Origin: Fastidiosipila sanguinis
Lineage (GTDB): Bacteria; Bacillota; Clostridia; Saccharofermentanales; Fastidiosipilaceae
NCBI RefSeq assembly: GCF_002998295.1
Contig: NZ_CP027226.1
Location: 1,604,001 to 1,668,000 of the forward strand
Reading direction: 5' to 3'
DNA: 64,000 bases
Below, piece after piece: positions 39,058 through 48,835 of the stretch. Every line of letters starts with the position of its first letter. The first letter of the stretch is position 1. Both the position numbers and the translations under genes were made by a program. The notes under the pieces are model-generated. The model was not told the DNA's origin. It did no database searches and was given only the letters and a program-made list of their open reading frames with translations.

Positions 39058-41028
39058 TTACTCTACCATTAAGTCAATGTAACCTATTAGGTCACCATCT
39101 CCAGCACTAGTTAACGCAATAAACTGAGAATCAGATCCTATATTGAAGACTAGATATTGACTGTCTTTGCGGATTGTTCCAATCTGACTTGCCTTGTCAG
39201 CATCTGCTGTCTTTGGATTATTCATCAGAGGTATATCTTTTTCAGCAGTTTTAACACTTGAACTATCTAAGTTGCTATAAATATGGTCTTCAATTTCAGA
39301 TATTCTATCAAGAACATCGCTATTACTTGCATTAGCAGCGTAGCTTATCTTAGAAACTAGAGTTAGATTACCGTTACTTCCTGGTGTTAGTGTGTATTTG
39401 ACATACCCCAAGTTAGCTTTCATTTCTTCAATATTCATAAAGAATACGGTATCGCCATCATTTGTTATATCATCTGCAGTTTGAGCTACGGATTTTGTAC
39501 TATCGATAGCTAAACCGATAACCTTTTGATGACGTAGGTCAGTAATTACCCTGTAGTTTACATCTTCATGCGTGCGCAAATCATAGTTCAATTCGATCAT
39601 ACGAACTTCATAATTTCCGTTTTTGAGTTTAACTGTCTCAATAGGGACAAATGTTGTTTTTGACTCTGGATTCTCTGTAATTTCCTCGTTAGGTTCAATT
39701 GCAGTATCTGGGATTGAGAAAGTACCATCATCATCTTTCCTATATTCATAAGGTGGCACATTATACGGAGAATTTGGATCTAATTTAATTTCTGGATTTA
39801 CATTCTTTTGTAAGAATTCTTCAATTTCCTTCAACTTAAATTCTTTAGTGTCGAAAGGATTTGTTGAGCCTTTGACAGTCTTTAAGAATTGGTTCAAATA
39901 AGTTTCTATCCACAACTCGCTAGGAACTTGGGAGATGTGGCTGAAGTTTGGTAATTGAACAGTTCTGTCTTGAACTTGAGCACCGTTGTATACTGGAGAA
40001 TTAATGTTTTGCAATGATTCGTTGATAAAGCTAGATAATTTCTTGCTCTCAGAATTATTGTCCGGCAAAATTTCCCCTGTTGGCGCAGTATCCCCTGGCT
40101 TATCAGGATCGCCAAATCTATTTGGTTCTACAGGCAAATCACCAGAATTGAGTCTTAGATAAGTTTCATGATCACTAGCAAAAGTAGTGGATGTAGGTGT
40201 TGATTCTTGAGTATTGTCTGTAGTAGTTTGCTTAGGATCAGTTTCCTTGCTCGAATTCTCAATAGAGCTATCTGTGCTACTTGTAGTTGTATTTTCTACA
40301 GTACTTGCAGTAGTTGTTTCTTTGCTGGTCGCCTTAGTAGTTGTAGTTGTAGGAGCCTTTGTTGTGGTTGTTGTAGCAACAGTAGTTGTAGGTGTAGGAG
40401 TAGGGGCTGGAGTAGGAGTAACATAAACTATTTCATTCTTGTTACTACTTTGTACTAAGGATTGACTACTCTCACTTTGCTCGGTTGTTGAGCTTGTTGT
40501 GCTTTTCTCACTGGTGCTACTTGAAATACTAAGCTCAGAAACAGAGTTAGACAAGTTTGGACCAACTTCTCTACCTTTATTTTTACGGCTAATTAGGACA
40601 AAGAGTAATGTTAATAATAAAATAACAATTCCAGCACCTAATAATAGCCAAATAAAGCGTTTACGTTGCTTATTCTCTTCTTCAGAATCATAATAATCAT
40701 ATTGTAAATCATCAGATTGATAATTTCCTCCAGCTAAAGGCTGTGAGTTGACAGAACCTGAACTTCTTTCAAATTGCTGATCTGCATTTGTTTCAGGTAC
40801 ATCATAATCAACACTATTGAACCCTGCATTAGGTGCGAAAGGATCATTTTTGTTGATATCCTTGTAGTAACTATTGCTCTCATTACTTGTTTGAATATTA
40901 TTATCTGAATTTATTTCTTCATTTTGGAAATTGTTTTCTTGATGGTCACTCCAGTCTAAGTTAGTACCACAACTGGGACACTGACTCTGACTAAGATTAA
41001 CTTCTTCTCCACATATTGGACAGTACAT
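39058..41028 (-). CDS. zinc-ribbon protein with membrane segment and Thr-rich linker, function unknown
   Basis: 656 residues from the ATG that follows GGAGG by eight bases. A zinc ribbon (MYCPICGEEVN...CPSCGTNLDW) sits at residues 1-26, then an acidic Asn/Asp-rich stretch. One membrane segment is at ~125-145 (WLLLGAGIVILLLTLLFVLI). A long Ser/Thr/Pro linker (~160-290) resembles the TTTTK-type linkers of surface proteins. The distal ~350 residues are probably outside the cell and match no family I recognise. The arrangement suggests an intracellular zinc sensor or docking end joined to a surface domain. It is possibly cotranscribed with the LOG gene. Confidence 0.7.
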   Translation of the reverse strand: MYCPICGEEVNLSQSQCPSCGTNLDWSDHQENNFQNEEINSDNNIQTSNESNSYYKDINKNDPFAPNAGFNSVDYDVPETNADQQFERSSGSVNSQPLAGGNYQSDDLQYDYYDSEEENKQRKRFIWLLLGAGIVILLLTLLFVLISRKNKGREVGPNLSNSVSELSISSSTSEKSTTSSTTEQSESSQSLVQSSNKNEIVYVTPTPAPTPTPTTTVATTTTTKAPTTTTTKATSKETTTASTVENTTTSSTDSSIENSSKETDPKQTTTDNTQESTPTSTTFASDHETYLRLNSGDLPVEPNRFGDPDKPGDTAPTGEILPDNNSESKKLSSFINESLQNINSPVYNGAQVQDRTVQLPNFSHISQVPSELWIETYLNQFLKTVKGSTNPFDTKEFKLKEIEEFLQKNVNPEIKLDPNSPYNVPPYEYRKDDDGTFSIPDTAIEPNEEITENPESKTTFVPIETVKLKNGNYEVRMIELNYDLRTHEDVNYRVITDLRHQKVIGLAIDSTKSVAQTADDITNDGDTVFFMNIEEMKANLGYVKYTLTPGSNGNLTLVSKISYAANASNSDVLDRISEIEDHIYSNLDSSSVKTAEKDIPLMNNPKTADADKASQIGTIRKDSQYLVFNIGSDSQFIALTSAGDGDLIGYIDLMVE

Positions 41029-41089
41029 AAACGTTTCCTCCAAATAACTTTATTTACAGACTAGGCTGCAAAGTTCCAAAGTATTATAT

Positions 41090-41108
41090 AAGTTATGTAG
41101 GATAACTT
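41090..41108. promoter_or_regulatory. operator-like palindrome upstream of the Thr-rich zinc-ribbon gene
   Basis: AAGTTAT-GTAGG-ATAACTT, a perfect inverted repeat with 7-base arms, about 60 bases upstream of the start at 41028. A minus-strand TATAAT lies right beside it. It could be an operator; no regulator is evident nearby. Confidence 0.35.
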
Positions 41109-41272
41109 AATATCATTATATTATAAAAGCTATATCAATTCATTTTTAAAATTATTGCCTATTGACTCATGAAAAAATAGTAAAAATAATGACAAAAGTC
41201 AACAAAAGTAAAGACTTAGTGGTTTTGCCGACTTAGTTGACTACGATTAAGAAAAGTTAAATTAACAAGAAC

Positions 41273-42643
41273 TTAGGAGAGCATAGCTTTAGCGGCAGAT
41301 AACAATGATTCTTCCTTGTTTTCTAATTCGCCTTGAATAGTTTTATGTAACAAAACATCTAATACATTACCTACAGCTTTGCCTTGAGAGAAGCCTAGGT
41401 TTATTAGATCTTTGCCGGTAATAGCAAGTTCTAATGTTGATAAAGGTAGTTGTTTTTCCAAGATTTCTGAGAAGCTTGCTTTAATTTCTTCTATTGTATG
41501 AGGTGAAATACCATACTTAGGCTCAAGCACTATTAAATCTAAGACTTCTATAAAAGTAGGTAGATCAAGTTTATATTTATTTTTTAGATGTACTAAATCT
41601 AGAGGTGAGAAGAAATTGCGTTCCTCGATGTTCATTTTAGACTTTGTTTCAAAGTCCATTTCTTGGCCTCCAATCTTTCCAATCTCTCCAATCGCTTCAA
41701 TCCCCTCAACCCCGTGGCTCTCAGCAACCTCATGCAACGCAGAGACATAAGATTTTATAAGTCCTGAATCTAGTCTTTTTAGCTTAATTTTATCTAAGAA
41801 ATGCGAGAGGTCTTCATTTGTGAGGAAATAAGTCAAGATCGTTAAATTAATATTATGATTCTTTGGAAGATTCTCAAGGAAATCAACATTAAGTGATCTA
41901 TAAATTTCACAGGCATAGTGAGGAAATAGATAGTTCCACAGGACCATTAAATTTTGCCAGTTATCAGACAAAAAATCAGAATTAAGAATTTTGCTTAATT
42001 CGTGAGTAAGTCGTTCAGCCGCAACAAAATCAAGGTCATTTATCATATCTTTGACAGCCGCAAATGTGTTTTCTTCAACGTTGAAATTTAATTGCGCACC
42101 AAAACGTAAGGCTCTTATTATCCTTAGAGCATCTTCATTGAAACGCTTATAAGGGTCACCAACAGCACGAACTAATTTAGCTTTTAGATCAGCTAAACCA
42201 TTGTGGTAATCGACTAAGCCCTCTGTTGGGTTATAGGCCAATTGGTTAATAGTGAAGTCTCTTCGCTGACTATCTTCATATAGAGAGGTAGTCAATTCAA
42301 CATTGTTAGGCCGGCGATGGTCACTATATTTGCCATCAGTCCTAAAAGTAGTAATTTCAAATGGCTTGTTATCAATCAATAAAGTTACAGTCCCGTGTTG
42401 CAAGCCTGTATCTAGCACTATGAAATCGGAGAAAATCTTCTTAACCTCCTCCGGTGTAGCAGGAGTCGTGATATCGTAGTCGCTTATTGCTTTCCCTAGG
42501 AGTAAATCTCGAACAGAACCACCAACCAGATAACTTCGTTTATGATTTTTCTCGAATCTATCGAGTATAAACAAAATTTCTTCAGGTAAATCTTCTGGTA
42601 GTTCAGAAGATGAATTAAATTCTGTTAGAAGAGGCTTAGACAT
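41273..42643 (-). CDS. cca: CCA tRNA nucleotidyltransferase / polyA polymerase family
   Basis: 456 residues. The nucleotidyltransferase head shows [20 protein letters not shown] (residues ~37-56) with the catalytic Asp pair, [13 protein letters not shown] near 125 for base recognition and [17 protein letters not shown] near 170. It adds or repairs the CCA end of tRNAs. No HD phosphohydrolase motif is seen. It overlaps the end of msrB by 8 bases and probably is cotranscribed with msrA-msrB. Confidence 0.92.
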   Translation of the reverse strand: MSKPLLTEFNSSSELPEDLPEEILFILDRFEKNHKRSYLVGGSVRDLLLGKAISDYDITTPATPEEVKKIFSDFIVLDTGLQHGTVTLLIDNKPFEITTFRTDGKYSDHRRPNNVELTTSLYEDSQRRDFTINQLAYNPTEGLVDYHNGLADLKAKLVRAVGDPYKRFNEDALRIIRALRFGAQLNFNVEENTFAAVKDMINDLDFVAAERLTHELSKILNSDFLSDNWQNLMVLWNYLFPHYACEIYRSLNVDFLENLPKNHNINLTILTYFLTNEDLSHFLDKIKLKRLDSGLIKSYVSALHEVAESHGVEGIEAIGEIGKIGGQEMDFETKSKMNIEERNFFSPLDLVHLKNKYKLDLPTFIEVLDLIVLEPKYGISPHTIEEIKASFSEILEKQLPLSTLELAITGKDLINLGFSQGKAVGNVLDVLLHKTIQGELENKEESLLSAAKAMLS

Positions 42644-43115
42644 ATTTTAGATAATCTCCGTAACCTTCCTTTTCCATTTGATCCTTTGGAATAAACTTCA
42701 ACGCAGCACCATTGATACAGTAACGTAAACCGCCTGCATCTTTAGGACCGTCAGTGAAAACGTGTCCCAAGTGACTATCAGCTTCTTTAGAGCGAACCTC
42801 AGTGCGCTCATAACCTAACTTGAAATCTGCTTTTTCGTTAAGCTTATCGACTTCTTCGCCGATTGCTTTGGTAAATGAAGGCCAACCACAACCAGCGTCA
42901 TATTTATCCTTGGAGCTAAATAGCGCCTCTCCACTTACTATATCAACATAGATACCTTCAGAGAAATTCTGATCATAATCAGATGAGAAAGGTCTTTCTG
43001 TCAACTCATTTTGTGTAACTTCGTAGGCTAGGTCACCTATCTTAGCTCGCAATTCTTCTGGGCTTAAATCCTTATAGTCAAAATCCTTATTACTTAAATT
43101 ATTTAAATTACTCAA
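42636..43115 (-). CDS. msrB: peptide methionine-(R)-S-oxide reductase MsrB
   Basis: 159 residues. Family motifs: [14 protein letters not shown] (~70), [11 protein letters not shown] (~112) and the catalytic Cys in [16 protein letters not shown] (~128). The zinc-binding CxxC pairs of some MsrB proteins are absent, as in the zinc-free subgroup. It repairs the R-epimer of methionine sulfoxide. It overlaps msrA upstream and cca downstream by 8 bases each, a compact three-gene operon. Confidence 0.96.
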   Translation of the reverse strand: MSNLNNLSNKDFDYKDLSPEELRAKIGDLAYEVTQNELTERPFSSDYDQNFSEGIYVDIVSGEALFSSKDKYDAGCGWPSFTKAIGEEVDKLNEKADFKLGYERTEVRSKEADSHLGHVFTDGPKDAGGLRYCINGAALKFIPKDQMEKEGYGDYLKYV

Positions 43116-43698
43116 ATTTATCTCCTTTCATACTAGCTCCTGCATCTGGTAGATTACGGAAGTCAACGTGGCAGTATCCTAGTGGGTTTTTGATTAAATA
43201 GTCTTGATGAAATTCTTCAGCCTTGCTTAGATTGTCTAAAGGCAAAACCTCTGTTGCCAAAGGTTCTTGGTATTTTTCTTGAATCATTTCTACTACAAAG
43301 TTAATTGTATCTAGATCTTCTTCATCTAAGTAATAAATACCATTTCTATATTGTTTACCAAAGTCATTCCCTTGTTTATCTAATTCTCTTGGGTCGAAGC
43401 TCTTGAAAAAATAATATAGCAAATGAGCTAAATCTATAATTTCAGGGTTATACTCAACATAGACAGCCTCCGCATGCAAAGTTTCTCCGCTGCAAACGTC
43501 CTCATAAGTAGGTGAAAGAGTATTACCATTGGCATAAGCTGTGTAGGTATTTATCACACCTGGCAATCTGCGAAGGAACTCTTCTGTTCCCCAGAAACAA
43601 CCTCCTGCTAGAACAATGTTTTTGTTACCGGCATCGACATCTATTGATGTCTTTTGACCAAGTTTTATTTCACTTAGTTTTTTTGTATTATCAGGCAT
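43108..43698 (-). CDS. msrA: peptide methionine-(S)-S-oxide reductase MsrA
   Basis: 196 residues. The catalytic motif [17 protein letters not shown] is at residues ~32-48. Later family motifs are [19 protein letters not shown] (~150) and the C-terminal [10 protein letters not shown]. It reduces the S-epimer of methionine sulfoxide in proteins. First gene of the msrA-msrB-cca unit, read leftwards and divergent from the ABC exporter. Confidence 0.96.
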   Translation of the reverse strand: MPDNTKKLSEIKLGQKTSIDVDAGNKNIVLAGGCFWGTEEFLRRLPGVINTYTAYANGNTLSPTYEDVCSGETLHAEAVYVEYNPEIIDLAHLLYYFFKSFDPRELDKQGNDFGKQYRNGIYYLDEEDLDTINFVVEMIQEKYQEPLATEVLPLDNLSKAEEFHQDYLIKNPLGYCHVDFRNLPDAGASMKGDKFE

Positions 43699-43890
43699 TT
43701 CGAAATTTCTCCTTCCTGGATAGAAATTGTATATATCATATTATTACAATTTTTAGCAAAAATACGTACATGCTGAGTTTTATCTCGTGAATTTTTTTAC
43801 ATGAAAAAATAAAAAATATAAAATTTCTTTCTTAAAAAACTAAAAAAGTGCAGAAATATTATTTAATCTAGGTACAATAATATGTAAACG

Positions 43891-43949
43891 ATTCATGTAA
43901 GTGAGACTTAGTGGAGAGGCAGAGGGTCCATTAAATTTTCTACATGAAT
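43891..43949 (+). promoter_or_regulatory. two-tier RNA hairpin in the leader of the ABC exporter operon
   Basis: Outer stem ATTCATGTA (43891-43899) / TACATGAAT (43941-43949), nine perfect pairs. Inner stem TTAGTGG (43908-43914) / CCATTAA (43928-43934), seven pairs with one G-U. The apical loop AGAGGCAGAGGGT is purine-rich and ribosome-site-like. No T-run follows, so it is not a terminator. It belongs to no riboswitch class I recognise. A five-codon ORF and the exporter start lie directly downstream. Confidence 0.55.
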
Positions 43950-43977
43950 ACACTAGCTTGATATTACTAAAGGCTCT

Positions 43978-43995
43978 ATGCTTTGGGGGAAATAA
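43978..43995 (+). CDS. five-codon leader ORF (MLWGK) coupled to the ABC exporter
   Basis: ATG at 43978 with AAAGG five bases upstream; the TAA at 43993-43995 overlaps the ATG of the exporter gene (TAATG). The exporter's own ribosome site (GGGGGA) lies inside this ORF. Such an arrangement would let ribosome stalling or re-initiation control exporter translation. Very short; function inferred. Confidence 0.35.
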   Translation: MLWGK

Positions 43996-46211
43996 TGAAT
44001 AGATATAGTAAAAGCTTAAAGAATTTTGATCCGTTAAGTCCAAGAGATGCTTGGGTTTTTAGCAATAGACCATATGCTTGGGCAGCGGCGCTGACTAGAG
44101 AGACTAGGTTAGAGGTATTTTTTGCATTTGTAACTATAATTATCTCTTCTATTATGGGAATTATTCCTTCATACTTCACATCGAAATTAGTCGATGAAGT
44201 TTTCGTTGCTGGTGATCTAAGCAATTTCTGGTGGTACGTGAGTGTTATTTTCTTAGTTCCAGTAATTCGAGGAATTATAATGTTCATCAAAAGATTGTTG
44301 TATGAATATATTTCTCAACATGCAATAATGCGAGCTAGAGATGCTTTTTACCAACATTTACAAAAACTAGACCAGGACTACTACTCCAAGACGCCAACAG
44401 GTAGAATTATGGCAAGATTGACAGGTGACCTTGAAATGGTACGCCACTTTTTGGCTTGGTCAGGATTTTCAACAATCGAGACAGCAATGATATTTGTCAC
44501 AGCCTTGGTATATCTGTTCTTCATTGAGTGGAGATTAGCTTTAATTACGTCTGCAGTTGCTCCTATATTACTAATTACATCTGTAGCTTTACTCAACAAA
44601 ATCAAACCAGCCTGGAGAAATATTAGGCAACAATTTGAGAAACTTAACTCAGTAGTTCAACAAAACATTAACGGTAATAGGACAACTAGAGCCTTTGTGC
44701 GCCATGATTACGAAGTAGATAGATTCCAAGTAGAGAACCTTAGATTTAGCGAGCTTAACAAAGACGCTGCTGATATTAGAGCTAGATATATACCACTAAT
44801 AGATGGTCTTTCTAGCTTAATGTATGTTGCCTTGATTTTGTTTGGTGGAATGCTAGTTATAGAAGGTAACATGACAGTTGGTGACTTAGTCTTATTTAAC
44901 AACTCTTTATGGATGTTAATTTTCCCAATGAGAATGCTAGGTTATTTAATAGATGACTTACAACACTATGCATCATCTGCTAATAAGATAATTGAGTTAT
45001 TTACTACCAAGACCAAGATAGCTTCACCAGCGGAGGCTGAATTGACCGAAGATCCACAAAAAACTGATGAGAAATTGGTGCAAGCAAGTCTAGAGAGTCC
45101 TGTCTATAGCAAAGTTCTGGAAGAATCAGAACTAGATGTGGACAAAGAAATTAAAACAATTCAGAACCCAAATTCTTTGTTAGAGGAAAAGGTTGTTTCA
45201 CGATCATTACTATCTGAAGATTCAGAAGCATTGAAGAAGATTAACCAAAACATAGTAAAAAGAGGTTATGTCCCTGACAAGCCATTCCCATTAGAATCTT
45301 ATACTACAAAATCAATGCTCAAAAATTCAAAAACCAAGATTGACGACTTAGTTACATCATATGTTGAAGATAATCACATACCAAGAATTAGGCTAGAAGG
45401 TGAAGTTCAATTCGACCATGTCTCATATGACTATATTTCATATGGACAAAAGGTACCTGCACTACATGATATTAACTTCACAGCTTTGCCAGGTCAGACT
45501 ATAGGAATTATTGGTGAAACAGGTTCTGGTAAAACTACTTTAATCGAGCTAATTTCACGTTTAGCAGATCCGAGCGAAGGTAGAATTCTAATAGATGGGC
45601 GAGATTTGAGAACTTACCCACTAGAAGCGGTAAGAAGATCCATCCACGTAGTTACCCAAGACGTATTCTTGTTTAGTGATACTGTCGAAAGTAACATTGC
45701 GTTTAGTGATCCATTGATGAGTACAGAAGAAGTTTATGAAGCGGCGAGATTAGCTGTGGCACATGACTTTATCCTCAAAATGGATGAAGGTTATGACACT
45801 ATTATCGGTGAAGAAGGTGTTGGTTTGTCAGGTGGTCAGCGCCAGAGAATTTCTTTGGCTCGTGCTCTTGCAGGTGATCCAGATATTCTGATTCTTGATG
45901 ATACAACTTCAGCTGTTGATATGAACACAGACGCAGCAATTAGAAGAAACTTAAAAGAGTCTATGAGAGACAAGACAGTATTCATGATTGCCCAAAGAAT
46001 CAGCTCCATCAGAAATGCAGACCAAATATTTGTAATGAAGAATGGTCGTATTGTAGAGCGTGGTACTCATGAGCAACTTCTAGATTTAGATGGTATTTAT
46101 AAAGAGATTTATGACACCCAAATTGGAGATAGCAAAGACGCTTTGGGAGTTATTATTGACAAACATGAAGCAGAAAAAGAATTAGAGACAAGGGGTGCAA
46201 ATAATGGCTAG
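43995..46211 (+). CDS. ABC exporter subunit with degenerate ATP site (heterodimer half 1)
   Basis: 738 residues. A six-helix exporter domain (~25-335) is followed by an unusually long charged linker (~350-470) and then the ATPase domain. Walker A is GETGSGKTTLIELISR, the signature is VGLSGGQRQRISLARAL, and Walker B ends ILILDDTTSAVD with Asp in place of the catalytic Glu. The H-loop is AQR instead of AHR. Loss of both residues is typical of the degenerate half of heterodimeric exporters such as TM287/288 and BmrCD. The 8-base overlap with the next gene gives 1:1 expression. The substrate is unknown, drug or lipid type likely. Confidence 0.93.
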   Translation: MNRYSKSLKNFDPLSPRDAWVFSNRPYAWAAALTRETRLEVFFAFVTIIISSIMGIIPSYFTSKLVDEVFVAGDLSNFWWYVSVIFLVPVIRGIIMFIKRLLYEYISQHAIMRARDAFYQHLQKLDQDYYSKTPTGRIMARLTGDLEMVRHFLAWSGFSTIETAMIFVTALVYLFFIEWRLALITSAVAPILLITSVALLNKIKPAWRNIRQQFEKLNSVVQQNINGNRTTRAFVRHDYEVDRFQVENLRFSELNKDAADIRARYIPLIDGLSSLMYVALILFGGMLVIEGNMTVGDLVLFNNSLWMLIFPMRMLGYLIDDLQHYASSANKIIELFTTKTKIASPAEAELTEDPQKTDEKLVQASLESPVYSKVLEESELDVDKEIKTIQNPNSLLEEKVVSRSLLSEDSEALKKINQNIVKRGYVPDKPFPLESYTTKSMLKNSKTKIDDLVTSYVEDNHIPRIRLEGEVQFDHVSYDYISYGQKVPALHDINFTALPGQTIGIIGETGSGKTTLIELISRLADPSEGRILIDGRDLRTYPLEAVRRSIHVVTQDVFLFSDTVESNIAFSDPLMSTEEVYEAARLAVAHDFILKMDEGYDTIIGEEGVGLSGGQRQRISLARALAGDPDILILDDTTSAVDMNTDAAIRRNLKESMRDKTVFMIAQRISSIRNADQIFVMKNGRIVERGTHEQLLDLDGIYKEIYDTQIGDSKDALGVIIDKHEAEKELETRGANNG

Positions 46212-48009
46212 TAGAAATAGATTTGACCAAGATGAAATTCTGGAGACCCCCTTTAACTGGGATCAGGTAAAGAGAGTTTTCAAATATGTTGACCCTTACA
46301 AACTTAGATTAGCTCGCATTGCTATTGTAATGATTATTTCACAGGCTATAGGATTATTGAGCCCAATGATCTTCCAAAAAGCGCTGGACGTTGCTATACC
46401 TAACAAAGACTATGCATATCTATATACTTTATCAGGCATATATCTAGCTACATTGATAATTGTTGCCTGGTGTAGTCGTTATAGGATAAAAGCCCTAAGC
46501 TACACCGGTCAAGAAATGATCACTGACATTAGATACGATATGTACTATAGACTACAAGAACTACCATTTACATATTTTGATAGCAGACCACATGGTAAAA
46601 TTTCAACCAGAGTTGTTAACTATGTTAATACTGTTAGTGATTTAATTAGTAATGTTCTGGTAAACGTTATCGTAGAGTTAAGTTCATTAATAATCATTCT
46701 TATTTATATGTTCCTTGTTGATGTGCAACTAACTCTATATGCAATGCTAGGTGTTCCTTTGTTGGTAATCTATCTAGCAATTATCAAGAAGTATCAGAGA
46801 AGATCTCAACAGATACGTAACAATAAGGTCTCAAACATTAATGCCTACAACCAAGAATCAGTACAAGGTATGAAGATTACACAACTCTTTGGTAGAGAAG
46901 GTGTTAACAGACAAATTTACCATGGGCTAGGTAACCAAGTTAGAAAATCTTTTATGGATGTTAATATTATTAACTTCTCAATGATGCCAGTGGTAGAAGC
47001 TATTGCAAACTTCACTACAGTCTTTCTTTATGCAGCCGCCGTATTTTGGGTACGTCAAGCAAATGGAGCTCCATTAGAGATTGGTACAATAATAGCTTTC
47101 GTTGGTTATGTTGGTTTCTTCTGGGGACCAATTTCGAACTTGGCAAACTACTATAACCAAATACTTGATGGTGCCTCGTATATAGAGAGAATTTTTGAAT
47201 TCTTAGATGAGCCGCTAATAATAGAGGATGCAGAGGATGCCTATGAAATGCCTAAGGTCAAAGGTGAAGTAGAGTTCCGTAATGTTAGTTTCTCATACGA
47301 GGATGACAAGCCAGTTCTTAAAAATGTAAGCTTCAAAGTCAATCCTGGTGAAAGCGTTGCTCTAGTTGGTCCTACAGGTGCAGGTAAATCCACAATAGTT
47401 AATCTAATCTCAAGATTCTACGATGTAGACTCTGGAGAAGTCTTGCTTGATGGTAATAATGTGGAGAAAGTAACTATAGACTCATTACGCTCTCAATTAG
47501 GAATCATGATGCAAGACCCATATTTGTGGCCGACAACAATTATGGAAAACATTCGTTATGGTAGACTAGATGCAACTGATGAAGAGGTCATAGCAGCGGC
47601 AAAAGCTGTCCACGCTCATGAGTTCATTATGAAACAGGCAGATGGATATAATACAGAGATTCAAGAGAGAGGTTCTGGTGTTTCTGCTGGTGAGAAGCAA
47701 TTGATAAGTATTGCTAGAGTGCTTCTGGCTGATCCAGCCCTGATAATTTTAGATGAGGCAACATCATCTATTGATACACAGACAGAGAAGGCTTTACAAC
47801 TTGGACTAGAAGAGCTGACCAAAGGTAGAACTACATTTAGTATTGCGCATAGACTTTCGACTATTAGAAATGCGGACAAAATTTTCTACATAGCTGAACA
47901 GGGAATAGCAGAGCAAGGTAAACATGATGAATTACTGCTTCAAGGCGGATATTATGCTAAATTATATGAACAACAGATCAGAGAAATGTTAGAAGCTGGA
48001 CAATATTAG
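46204..48009 (+). CDS. ABC exporter subunit with catalytic ATP site (heterodimer half 2)
   Basis: 601 residues from the ATG after AGGGG. A six-helix domain (~25-330) precedes the ATPase domain with Walker A GPTGAGKSTIVNLISR, Walker B ALIILDEATSSIDTQTE with intact Glu, and H-loop AHRLS. Its signature is altered to VSAGEKQLISIARVL instead of LSGGQ. Together with half 1 this leaves one consensus site (this Walker A/B with the LSGGQ of half 1) and one degenerate site, as expected for an asymmetric pair. It follows half 1 with an 8-base overlap. Confidence 0.94.
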   Translation: MASRNRFDQDEILETPFNWDQVKRVFKYVDPYKLRLARIAIVMIISQAIGLLSPMIFQKALDVAIPNKDYAYLYTLSGIYLATLIIVAWCSRYRIKALSYTGQEMITDIRYDMYYRLQELPFTYFDSRPHGKISTRVVNYVNTVSDLISNVLVNVIVELSSLIIILIYMFLVDVQLTLYAMLGVPLLVIYLAIIKKYQRRSQQIRNNKVSNINAYNQESVQGMKITQLFGREGVNRQIYHGLGNQVRKSFMDVNIINFSMMPVVEAIANFTTVFLYAAAVFWVRQANGAPLEIGTIIAFVGYVGFFWGPISNLANYYNQILDGASYIERIFEFLDEPLIIEDAEDAYEMPKVKGEVEFRNVSFSYEDDKPVLKNVSFKVNPGESVALVGPTGAGKSTIVNLISRFYDVDSGEVLLDGNNVEKVTIDSLRSQLGIMMQDPYLWPTTIMENIRYGRLDATDEEVIAAAKAVHAHEFIMKQADGYNTEIQERGSGVSAGEKQLISIARVLLADPALIILDEATSSIDTQTEKALQLGLEELTKGRTTFSIAHRLSTIRNADKIFYIAEQGIAEQGKHDELLLQGGYYAKLYEQQIREMLEAGQY

Positions 48010-48060
48010 TGAGTAGTCTGAATTTCTGAGTGGTAAAAGTTTAAACAAGGAGAATTAATT

Positions 48061-48312
48061 ATGGCAGGAAGAACATCCAAAGAGAATATGGGTAAGATAT
48101 CTGATAATTTAGATAAATTCAAAGAAATAATGCAAGAAGTAGAAGCCTCAGCGGAAAAAGTTAAAATGAACTTAGATGCTGTTCAAGGAAATTTAGATCC
48201 TAAATTAACTGAGTTAAAATCTAACATAAGTCGATTAGAGAAACATATCTCAAGCATAGAGAGATCAGCCGACAAGACCAAAAAGAGTGTTGATAAAATC
48301 AAGAAGAGTTAA
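48061..48312 (+). CDS. small coiled-coil protein, unrecognised
   Basis: 83 residues, AAGGAG ribosome site. Almost the entire sequence predicts as helical coiled coil (DNLDKFKEIMQEVEASAEK, LKSNISRLEKHISSIERSAD), with a basic Lys-rich end. It has no membrane segment. It lies 51 bases after the exporter and before a strong terminator, so it is the third gene of that operon. Its role is unknown. Confidence 0.65.
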   Translation: MAGRTSKENMGKISDNLDKFKEIMQEVEASAEKVKMNLDAVQGNLDPKLTELKSNISRLEKHISSIERSADKTKKSVDKIKKS

Positions 48313-48327
48313 TTATGTATAAGATAG

Positions 48328-48356
48328 GAAGGCGATTCCGTTATGGGATCGCCTTC
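48328..48356 (+). terminator. terminator of the ABC exporter operon
   Basis: 12-bp stem GAAGGCGATTCC / GGGATCGCCTTC (one G-U) with a five-base loop, followed by TTGATTTT. Confidence 0.88.
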
Positions 48357-48430
48357 TTGATTTTATGCGAATTATCTTTACAAAACAATTATTTGAAATC
48401 TGGCTTGTAAAAACAATACGCACATAAACG

Positions 48431-48460
48431 AAAAGAAGCTACAGGGGGTAGCTTCTTTTA
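48431..48460 (+). terminator. second terminator-like hairpin in the 48.3-48.8 kb spacer
   Basis: Perfect 12-bp stem AAAAGAAGCTAC / GTAGCTTCTTTT with a five-base loop. Symmetric, so it could act on both strands. The 523-base spacer 48313-48835 holds two terminators and, at 48777-48782, an extended -10 (TGG-TAGAAT) for the aldolase gene; no gene was found in it. Confidence 0.7.
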
Positions 48461-48835
48461 CGGGGTATTTGTATGAGGTTAGTATGTTTCATAATAAGTT
48501 AAGCAAAAATCTTTGTCTATGTAGAAATACCGTATTAAAAGTGTATTATCCACTTTTAATTTTTTGCTTAATATTTTGAAATTTCATTAGTTGCAGCTTA
48601 ACTAGCTTGTATACAACATTTAAAATCTGCTTCGAAGAGATGCTTAAGATTACTAATCTGTAAATAAAATTTAATTAATGTATCAAAACTCAAGATAAAT
48701 CAAATAAAAATGCATAACAACCTTTATAAAATCAATAAAGATATACTATTAGGCTTTAAAAGAAAAAATTTTATGGTAGAATATAGCTGTTAGAAAATGA
48801 CTTAACAAATAAAAATTAAAAGAAGGAGATTTCAT

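Noticed and set aside
40207-40458. Open frames antisense to the Thr-rich linker, encoding Cys/Ser- or Val-rich peptides
   Set aside because: They are the complement of a low-complexity Thr/Ser/Pro coding stretch, have no ribosome site, and vanish outside it.
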